Positions 58,240 through 64,000 of a stretch of 64,000 bases of DNA are shown here, piece by piece. The DNA comes from an uncultured Collinsella sp. (GTDB taxonomy: Bacteria > Actinomycetota > Coriobacteriia > Coriobacteriales > Coriobacteriaceae): contig CAJLTA010000008.1 in assembly GCA_905209455.1 (NCBI GenBank), forward strand, positions 7,209 through 71,208, in the 5' to 3' direction. The notes beneath the pieces are model-generated. The model was not told the origin of the DNA, searched no databases, and was given only the letters and a program-made list of their open reading frames with translations. Position 1 is the first letter of the stretch; each line of letters opens with the position of its first letter. The translations under genes and the position numbers were made by a program.

Positions 58240-58885
58240 GGTAGTAATCCAATTTTTTCTCGGCGGCGCCCAGCAGCATCTCGACGACGAAATTAAAGAC
58301 CCAGTAAATCAGCGCCGCGATCGCAAACGGCACCATGCTCACCTGCGAGGCGACCAGCGCCTTGGCCGTCGAGAACATCTCACCCACGCCAATGGCAAAC
58401 GCCAGCGACGTGTCCTTGACCAGCGTGATGATCTCGTTGCCCATCGCCGGCAGAATACGCTTGGCGACCTGCGGCATCACGATATACAGAAACGTCTGCA
58501 CGCGCGAATAGCCCAGCACCTCGGCAGCCTCGTATTGACCGCGCGGAATGGACTGCAAGCCCGAGCGATAGATCTCGGCAAAGTAACCGGCGTAGTTGAT
58601 GATGAACGCCACGACGCACGCCGTCCACTTGGAATCGGGCGTGAGCGAAATGCCAAACACGTAGTACGGGGCAAAGTAGATGGCAAACATCTGCAGCATG
58701 AGCGGCGTACCGCGCATGACCGAAATGTAGATGCGCGCAATCCAGCGAAGCGGCGCGATTTTGCTCATGCGCATAAACGCCACGGGGATTCCCAGCGGAA
58801 TCGACCCCAGCAGTGTCAGCACAAACAACTGCAAACTGACCAAGAATCCCTGGCCAAGCATCTGCATCATGACCTGAATAGACAT
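58232..58885 (-). CDS. Polar amino-acid ABC transporter permease
   Basis: This 217-residue HisMQ-type permease has about five helices and the family motif YIVMPQVAKRILPAMGNE. Features such as RGTPLMLQMF and YFAEIYRSGLQSIPRGQ, EAAEVLG are standard for the amino-acid family. The start ATG 58885 overlaps the stop of the binding-protein gene by one base (TAATG), and the stop overlaps the ATPase gene, so all three are one operon. It would form a homodimeric channel. Confidence 0.93.
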   Translation of the reverse strand: MSIQVMMQMLGQGFLVSLQLFVLTLLGSIPLGIPVAFMRMSKIAPLRWIARIYISVMRGTPLMLQMFAIYFAPYYVFGISLTPDSKWTACVVAFIINYAGYFAEIYRSGLQSIPRGQYEAAEVLGYSRVQTFLYIVMPQVAKRILPAMGNEIITLVKDTSLAFAIGVGEMFSTAKALVASQVSMVPFAIAALIYWVFNFVVEMLLGAAEKKLDYYHD

Positions 58886-59745
58886 TACTTGAGCACCCAA
58901 TTATCGAAAGATAGACCATAGCTTGAATACTTGTCGCAGAGATCCTTAACCGTACCGTAATCGTAGAGTGCCTTGAGCGACTCGGTCACGGCGTCGGCCG
59001 ACTTGGTGTCGCCCTTCTTAAAGCCGACGGCGTAGTGCTCGCTGGACAGCGGCTCATCAAGCTGCGTATAAGCATCGGGCTTGGCGGCAAGCTGATACTG
59101 GGCAATCGAAAGGTCGCAAGCCACGGCATCGACCGCGCCGCTCTCGAGCTGCATAAACGCCGTGTTGTACTCACCGATGGTGTCGAGCGTGGCAAACGTC
59201 GCCGCCAGATCCTTCTGGTCACCCTCAAGCACATCCTGCGCAGCGGAATCGGTCTGGGTAATCACGGTCTTGCCGGCAAGATCGTCCCAGCTCTTGATGC
59301 CTGCATCCTTCTTTACCACCAGCACCTGCTCGTTGAGCATGTACGGCTCGGAGAACGTGTAGTCGTCCTCACGGCCCTCCATGGTAAAGCCATTCCAGAT
59401 GCAGTTGATGGCGCCCGAGTTAAGCAGCGTATCCTTGGCATCCCAGTCGATGGCCTCGTATTTGACCTCCCAGCCCTGCTTATCGGCAACAGCCTTGGCC
59501 AGATCGAGATCAAAGCCGGTGTACTCGCCATCGTCGCCCACAAAGCCGTACGGAGGATAGGACTTATCAAAGCCCACCACGAGCTTCTTGGACTCCGCAG
59601 CGCCCTTCACATCCTTGGCTGCAGCAGAACCGGCAGCGGAACCCTTACCGGCACCACCACCGCAGCCTACCAGGCCAAGACCTAGAACCGTAGCGAGCGA
59701 ACCGGCTAGACCAACAAACTGACGACGAGACATATCGGTATTCAT
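58885..59745 (-). CDS. Amino-acid-binding lipoprotein of the ABC transporter
   Basis: This 286-residue family 3 solute-binding protein has an N-terminal signal with a twin-arginine-like SRRQFVG and a lipobox LVGC (Cys31). The mature protein has VVGFDKSYPPYGF, DLDLAKAVADKQGW and the ligand-contact region NSGAINCIWNGFTMEGRED. It captures a polar amino acid outside the membrane. Which amino acid is not clear. The ATG at 59745 follows AAGGGGG. It is the first gene of the operon, with a good promoter and an operator-like palindrome in the leader. Confidence 0.92.
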   Translation of the reverse strand: MNTDMSRRQFVGLAGSLATVLGLGLVGCGGGAGKGSAAGSAAAKDVKGAAESKKLVVGFDKSYPPYGFVGDDGEYTGFDLDLAKAVADKQGWEVKYEAIDWDAKDTLLNSGAINCIWNGFTMEGREDDYTFSEPYMLNEQVLVVKKDAGIKSWDDLAGKTVITQTDSAAQDVLEGDQKDLAATFATLDTIGEYNTAFMQLESGAVDAVACDLSIAQYQLAAKPDAYTQLDEPLSSEHYAVGFKKGDTKSADAVTESLKALYDYGTVKDLCDKYSSYGLSFDNWVLK

Positions 59746-59763
59746 GGTATTCCCCCTTGGTGG

Positions 59764-59830
59764 CACTTTAGTTAAGTAAAGTGAGTCGTGTAACGTTCAG
59801 AATCATACACTTTAGCGTGATAGAGCACAA
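59764..59830 (-). promoter_or_regulatory. Promoter and palindromic leader site of the amino-acid transporter operon
   Basis: TTGTGC (59830-59825), 17 bp, TATGAT (59807-59802) is a good promoter. CACTTTA, 6 bp, TAAAGTG (59764-59783) is a perfect inverted repeat between the predicted start and the ribosome site. ACACTTTAG is repeated once more next to the -10 box. Confidence 0.6.
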
Positions 59831-59839
59831 GGCGAGTTT

Positions 59840-59974
59840 GCCCGTCGCGTGAGGGGTGTGGGGGTTAAGTTTCCTGCTCTACAGTCCTGCTCATGACGGA
59901 GGCCACATTAAGTGGCCTCCTGTTCGTGCGGAACTCGCGATAATCTTAACCCCCACACCCCTCACGCGGCGGGC
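59840..59974. repeat. Core-plus-arms element with GGCCACATTAAGTGGCC, copy B
   Basis: The outer arms are 30 bp each and complementary at 29 of 30 positions: GAGGGGTGTGGGGGTTAAG against CTTAACCCCCACACCCCTC plus the extension to GCCCG/CGGGC. They enclose the same roughly 72 bp core as 23854-23925. The arms are unlike those of the other copy. It lies between the binding-protein promoter and rlmD. Confidence 0.75.
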
Positions 59975-60083
59975 AACCGTCGTTGGGCTTATCACTGACA
60001 CGAATAAACCGCTTGTATATCGTCTGCTGGCTTGGCACGGTACAATACTTGCAGCTTTAATTCATGAATAAGTGGAGTTATTG

Positions 60084-61532
60084 ATGGCAGAATCTCGTGC
60101 GGAGCGTAGGGCTCGTCGTGCTTTGGTGGAGGCGGTTGAGGGGTCGAAGGAGGAGAAATCTTCTACGAAATCCAAGTCTTCTAAAGCTGCAAAAAGCAAA
60201 TCGACCAAGAGCAGGGCTAAGACCAAGCGTTCTGACTCTCGTCGAGGCGGAGACAAAGCGTCTCAGACTCGCTCCAAGCGTCCGCATAAAGATCCGGTTT
60301 CGCCTGCGCGTAAGGCTGTGGATCCCAAGTCTCCCTGTTCCATCATGAGAGCTTGTGGCGGATGCACGGCGCTCAATCGTCCTTATAAAAAGCAGTTGGC
60401 AGCTAAGCAGGCTGCTATGGAGGAGCTTTTTGCTTCGCTTTGTGAGCGTGAGGGCATTGCTGTAGATCCTATTCGTGGCATGGGTGTCACCCTGGGCGAC
60501 CCGGGCAAATATCCTGCGCCGCGCGGTTTTCGCCATAAGGCCGCCACTCCCTTTGCTCCCGGTAAGGAGGGCGCTGTCCGTTGCGGTTTCTTTGAGCGCG
60601 GCACGCACAAGATCGTTGCCGTACCCGAATGCCCCGTCGAGGCACCGGGCGCCCGTCAGATTCTCAACGGCATCGCACGCGAAGCTGAGCGGCTGCATAT
60701 TCCCGCCTTTAATGAGGACAAGCATCTTGGTTTGCTTCGCTATGCCGTCGTCCGCTGCGGTTGGCGTACCGACCAGGTCATGGTCACGCTCGTGACCGCT
60801 CAGCGCGACTTGCCGCATGCGCAGGAGTTCTTTGAGGCTGTCGCCGCACTCGATCCGCGCATCGTCACCGTCGCCCAAAACATCAACGGACGCCCCGGCA
60901 ACGCCATCCTCGGCGAGGAAACCCGCATCGTGTATGGCGCCGAATGCATGCGCGACCAGCTGCTCGGCTGCGAATTCGACATCTCCCCCACCGCGTTTTA
61001 TCAGACCAACCCGCAACAGACCGAGCTGCTCTATCAGCTCGCTATCGACGGCATGGATTTGCACCAGGGCGATGTGCTCATGGATGCCTACTGTGGCAGC
61101 GGTACCATCGGTCTTTGCGCAGCTAAAGATGCCCAGAACAAGGGTATCGGCATTATGCTGCTCGGCGTTGAGCGCAACCCGGCGGGCATTGCCGACGCAC
61201 GTCGCAATGCCGAGCTCAACGGCCTCACCCGCAGCGCTTGGTTTATGGCCGACGACGCCACCGACTACATCCTGGATGCCGCCGACAACAACGAACGCGT
61301 CGACGTTCTTTCCATCGACCCGCCGCGCGCCGGCTCCACGCCCGAGTTCCTCGAAGCTGCCTGCGCACTTAAGCCGCGCCGCATCACCTATATCAGCTGC
61401 AACCCCGTGACCCAAGAGCGCGACCTGCACCAGCTCCTCGACGGAGGCTATCGCCTGCTCAAGATCACGCCAGTCGACATGTTCCCTCACACCGACCACA
61501 CCGAAACCGTAGCGGTCCTCGAACGCCGCTAA
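60084..61532 (+). CDS. RlmD/TrmA-family 23S rRNA (uracil-5) methyltransferase
   Basis: This 482-residue protein has a roughly 75-residue Lys/Ser/Arg-rich N-terminal extension in place of a clear TRAM domain. Cysteines suited to a [4Fe-4S] cluster follow (CSIMRACGGC, then CPVEAPG). Next is the SAM-binding domain (DAYCGSGTIGL, SIDPPRAG) and the catalytic cysteine in ISCNPVTQERDL. It methylates C5 of a uridine in 23S rRNA or tRNA; RlmD-like is the best fit, but RlmCD or TrmA cannot be excluded. ATG 60084 follows GTGGAG; -10 TACAAT at 60041-60046. Codons in the first 450 nt end in T far more often than the rest. Confidence 0.87.
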   Translation: MAESRAERRARRALVEAVEGSKEEKSSTKSKSSKAAKSKSTKSRAKTKRSDSRRGGDKASQTRSKRPHKDPVSPARKAVDPKSPCSIMRACGGCTALNRPYKKQLAAKQAAMEELFASLCEREGIAVDPIRGMGVTLGDPGKYPAPRGFRHKAATPFAPGKEGAVRCGFFERGTHKIVAVPECPVEAPGARQILNGIAREAERLHIPAFNEDKHLGLLRYAVVRCGWRTDQVMVTLVTAQRDLPHAQEFFEAVAALDPRIVTVAQNINGRPGNAILGEETRIVYGAECMRDQLLGCEFDISPTAFYQTNPQQTELLYQLAIDGMDLHQGDVLMDAYCGSGTIGLCAAKDAQNKGIGIMLLGVERNPAGIADARRNAELNGLTRSAWFMADDATDYILDAADNNERVDVLSIDPPRAGSTPEFLEAACALKPRRITYISCNPVTQERDLHQLLDGGYRLLKITPVDMFPHTDHTETVAVLERR

Positions 61533-61560
61533 CCAACCTCAGTAGATTTTTGGGACAAGA

Positions 61561-61590
61561 AAGGGGGCGACCCGCCTGGGCCGCCCCCTT
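61561..61590. terminator. Bidirectional terminator between the methyltransferase and PHP genes
   Basis: AAGGGGGCG and CGCCCCCTT pair around 12 nt, with TTTCTTG on the minus side. Confidence 0.75.
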
Positions 61591-61610
61591 CGCTTGGTTT
61601 ATAAACTCCG

Positions 61611-62432
61611 CTACATCCCATTGCGCAGATCGCACACGCCGGCTGCCGCCATCTCGCACAGCAGCGTCTCGCGGTCGCGCGTCACGATCAAATCCAGTGG
61701 GAAGTGAATCTCGTCGAGCATCTTGCGCGCGTGATCGAGCTTGCCAATGGCCATGCCAATGTGGGCATCGGTCGACACGCCAATGCCCACGCCCAGCTCG
61801 GCGCAGCGCTCGGCAATCTTGCGGCATACGGCCCAATGCTCAGCGTCGACACCGTGTTCAAGACTATGGTTGTTGATCTCGATAATCTTGTGCTTGGCCT
61901 TAGCTGCCAACAGCACCTCGTCGATATCGAACGGCACGCCCGAACGCCCCGTGTGACCCAGCATGAACACCTTGGGGTGCTCCAGGGCATTGATATACAT
62001 CTCGGTCGTCTGGGCCAGCGTCGCGCCCTCAGCAATCTGCGGATTATGCACGCTCGCAACCAAATAATCCAAATTACGCGTAACCAAATCGAACAGCGAA
62101 TGCTGACGGCTGTACGAATCGCCGGCAATATCGAGCGTGACAGGAGTGTCCTCGCCAAACAGGCTTCCGTCCAGCGAAACGATATCGGCCTCGGCACCAC
62201 GCAGCACCAGCACGCCGCTCCAAATGCGCGGCCAGATATCCTGGTTGATAAAGAACTGGTAACTGCGCAGGTCATTGGGGCAAGCCGTAACCATAGAGCT
62301 CAAATGGTCGGCAGATCCGAGCACCTGCAGACCACGCTCTGCCGCCCAGTACACATTCTCCTCAATGGTCGAATATGCATGCGCAGAGAACATCGTATGG
62401 GTATGAATGTCACAAGAAAGCAGGTAGGGCAT
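61611..62432 (-). CDS. PHP-domain phosphatase, YcdX-like
   Basis: This 273-residue PHP-fold protein has the metal-binding motifs DIHTHTMFSAHAYST at the start, GSADHLSS, EADIVSLDG, ASVHNP, GHTGRSG and STDAHIG. The set of His and Asp residues fits the trinuclear zinc site of YcdX-type phosphatases. It would hydrolyse a small phosphomonoester; the substrate is unknown. The ATG follows AAGGAG and a promoter lies at 62499-62470. It is separated from the aminotransferase gene upstream by 165 bp with a weak hairpin. Confidence 0.9.
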   Translation of the reverse strand: MPYLLSCDIHTHTMFSAHAYSTIEENVYWAAERGLQVLGSADHLSSMVTACPNDLRSYQFFINQDIWPRIWSGVLVLRGAEADIVSLDGSLFGEDTPVTLDIAGDSYSRQHSLFDLVTRNLDYLVASVHNPQIAEGATLAQTTEMYINALEHPKVFMLGHTGRSGVPFDIDEVLLAAKAKHKIIEINNHSLEHGVDAEHWAVCRKIAERCAELGVGIGVSTDAHIGMAIGKLDHARKMLDEIHFPLDLIVTRDRETLLCEMAAAGVCDLRNGM

Positions 62433-62469
62433 CAGGTCTCCTTATCTGGCACGGCCGTCGCTTATATTC

Positions 62470-62499
62470 ATTGTACGCATAGCCTTCGATAGTCGTAAA
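62470..62499 (-). promoter_or_regulatory. Promoter of the PHP phosphatase gene
   Basis: TTTACG (62499-62494), 18 bp, TACAAT (62475-62470) on the minus strand. Confidence 0.5.
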
Positions 62500-62532
62500 A
62501 CCACTCCATCCCAAAGACACAACGTCCATGAC

Positions 62533-62562
62533 AACGGGGTCCGGCTTAACACCAAACCCCGT
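62533..62562 (-). terminator. Weak hairpin after the aminotransferase gene
   Basis: AACGGGGT and ACCCCGTT pair across 15 nt, 36 bp after the stop codon. No T-run follows, so it is only a possible terminator. Confidence 0.35.
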
Positions 62563-62597
62563 TTCACGTAAAACATTGTAGGCAGAGCGCTTTACTT

Positions 62598-63782
62598 TTA
62601 ACGATACTCGTCCGCCAACTGTTTCCAAGCGGGTAGCGAATTGACAATCGTTTCGTAGCTCACGCAATAGCCCAGGCGGAACCAACCCGGCATACCAAAG
62701 CTGTCCGAGGGAACCGCAAGCAACTCATACTTCTTTGCGCGCTCGCAAAACGCATTCGCATCGGGCTCCAATGCTTTCACCCATAGGTAGAACGCGCCAT
62801 CCGGCTCAACATAGGTGTAGCCATACTCCGCTAGTGCGTCGGTAAGCGCGGTGCGGTTGCGTGCATAGGCCTCAACGTCACTCGGCTCATCGATGCAGTC
62901 GATAATTACGCGCTGAAAGAGCGCCGGCGCGCACACGAAGCCCAGCGTACGGGCGGCACCGGCAACGGCCGGCATCAGACGGGCAGCCTGCGGATTGGTG
63001 TTGGGAACCAAGATCCACCCCACGCGCTCACCCGGCAGCGACAGCGACTTGGAATACGAGTAGCACACGATGGTGTGCTCGTAGATCGAGGGCACCCAAG
63101 GCACCTCGGCACCGTACACGATCTCGCGGTACGGCTCATCCGAGATGAGCATAATCGGATTCTCGGGATCGCGCTGAGCGTTGGCCTCGCGCAGAACATT
63201 GGCCAGTCGCGTCAGCGTGTCGCGCGTATATACGGCACCGGTCGGGTTGTTGGGCGAGTCGATAATGACGGCTGCCGTCTTGTCGGTGATCGCCTTGAAT
63301 ACGTTATCCACGCTCAGCTGGAATGTGTCCTCGTTGGCAAGCGCCTCGACACACGTGCAGCCGGCCTTCTCAATCCAAACGCGATACTCCGGAAAGTACG
63401 GGGCGATAACAATAACCTCGTCGCCCGGATTCGTAACGGCGTTGAGCGCGCAGGTGAGCGAAGCCGCGGCACCCACCGTCATAAAGACGTCTTTGCCCTC
63501 ATAGCTCGTGCCAAAGCGGCGGTTGAGCGATTCGGCCACAGCGGCACGACATTGCGGCAGGCCCGGTGCGGGCGTGTAGCCGTGCAGCTGGTCGCTCGGC
63601 AGCTCCAGGGCCTTCTTAATGGACTCCGCCACAGCAGCGGGTGCCGGAACGCTCGGATTGCCCAGCGAAAAATCGAATACGTTTTCCGCACCGATCTGCG
63701 CCTTGCGCTCAAGGCCATAGCTAAAAATCTCACGGATGATGGAGCTTTCCGCACCGCGAGCATACATAGTTTCGTTGATCAT
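62598..63782 (-). CDS. Class I PLP-dependent aminotransferase (aspartate/aromatic type)
   Basis: This 394-residue fold-type I enzyme has FSLGNPSVPAP near residue 40, the SPNNPTGAVY motif, SDEPYREIVY and the PLP lysine in SYSKSLSLPGERVG, with the C-terminal arginine region FRLGYCVS. It transfers amino groups between an amino acid and a 2-oxo acid; aspartate, aromatic and alanine aminotransferases share this pattern and the exact substrate is not readable. The ATG at 63782 follows AAAGGGG, with TACAAT at 63812-63807. The 33 codons open upstream lack a ribosome site. Confidence 0.92.
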   Translation of the reverse strand: MINETMYARGAESSIIREIFSYGLERKAQIGAENVFDFSLGNPSVPAPAAVAESIKKALELPSDQLHGYTPAPGLPQCRAAVAESLNRRFGTSYEGKDVFMTVGAAASLTCALNAVTNPGDEVIVIAPYFPEYRVWIEKAGCTCVEALANEDTFQLSVDNVFKAITDKTAAVIIDSPNNPTGAVYTRDTLTRLANVLREANAQRDPENPIMLISDEPYREIVYGAEVPWVPSIYEHTIVCYSYSKSLSLPGERVGWILVPNTNPQAARLMPAVAGAARTLGFVCAPALFQRVIIDCIDEPSDVEAYARNRTALTDALAEYGYTYVEPDGAFYLWVKALEPDANAFCERAKKYELLAVPSDSFGMPGWFRLGYCVSYETIVNSLPAWKQLADEYR

Positions 63783-63842
63783 CTGTTCCCCTTTCGCATA
63801 GGCGCTATTGTACGCTTTAGCCGAGCAAAGTGCCGCAGCAAT

Positions 63843-63902
63843 GTTGATTGGGGACAGACTTAAATGCGTGAAAACGCTCATTTAAGTCTGTCCCCAATCA
63901 AC
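63843..63902. repeat. Perfect 60 bp palindrome with GGGGACAG
   Basis: Two perfect 24 bp arms, GATTGGGGACAGACTTAAAT inside the left one, around a 12 bp loop. It lies upstream of the aminotransferase promoter. The last 98 bp of the window hold only a weak AAGCC/GGCTT hairpin and no gene that I can support. Confidence 0.8.
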
Positions 63903-64000
63903 AGACGGCCCCATATCGCTCAAAAGAAAAAGCCTCCGCAGGTTTCGGCTTATAGGACAAAATGTGTGTCCCGATAGAACACCCGTTTCCATCCATTAAT

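Noticed and set aside
62410..62685. A 91-codon minus-strand frame between the PHP and aminotransferase genes
   Set aside because: It overlaps the 3' end of the aminotransferase in another frame and has no ribosome site. The region instead contains the PHP promoter.

Overview
This 64 kb window looks like chromosomal DNA from a high-GC, gut-type actinobacterium of the class Coriobacteriia, most likely Collinsella or a close relative. That assignment is an inference. It rests on the strong C/G third-position bias, the gene mix (LtaS-like enzyme, KdpDE with Kup, paired ABC exporters, large anchored surface protein with InlB-like repeats) and the very many intergenic palindromes. I see no prophage, insertion sequence or CRISPR array. 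There is one tRNA, tRNA-Ser(TGA), and one SRP RNA.

Layout. 0-3.7 kb: a large secreted surface protein, followed with an ATGA overlap by a gene that leaves the window. 3.7-8.1 kb: a LysR regulator facing an SDR / MFS / Gfo-Idh catabolic operon. 8.5-15.5 kb: Tex, a transaldolase-family aldolase, a HAD phosphatase and an RlmKL-type rRNA methyltransferase. 15.5-20.3 kb: a potassium cluster of Kup, a small membrane protein and KdpD/KdpE, with no kdpABC. 20.4-25 kb: nitroreductase, LtaS-like enzyme, flavodoxin. 25-29.3 kb: a heterodimeric ABC exporter and ffs. 29.7-36.4 kb: a TadA-glycerate kinase fusion, tRNA-Ser, TetR, LemA, IlvE (with a possible leaderless upstream ORF), DedA, CysE. 36.5-40.8 kb: a MarR-controlled second heterodimeric ABC exporter. 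40.9-46.3 kb: two unknown proteins, a nitroreductase, an AAA+-like regulator that has lost its ATPase motifs, YeiH and GntR. 46.4-51.5 kb: GlmS, LacI, a HAD enzyme and an orphan LarE. 51.8-57.2 kb: an AlbA_2/ATP-binding regulator behind a phased operator array, a secreted nuclease and an EF-G paralogue. 57.5-63.8 kb: a polar amino-acid ABC transporter, RlmD-like methyltransferase, PHP phosphatase and aminotransferase.

The strongest unexplained signal is between the genes. At least eight families of palindromic elements recur, nearly all at gene ends. In several families a short core is conserved while the flanking arms differ completely from copy to copy yet remain self-complementary. Two families are 160-240 bp elements with terminal inverted repeats, each present twice. 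The best regulatory candidate is the array of TAGAGAGA sites before the AlbA_2 gene. The best protein-level oddities are the TadA-GlxK fusion, the RlmKL whose N-terminal catalytic motifs are lost, and the Fis-type regulator with a dead AAA+ core.

All coordinates, spacings and motif readings were made by eye. Family names come from motif recognition, not from a database search.
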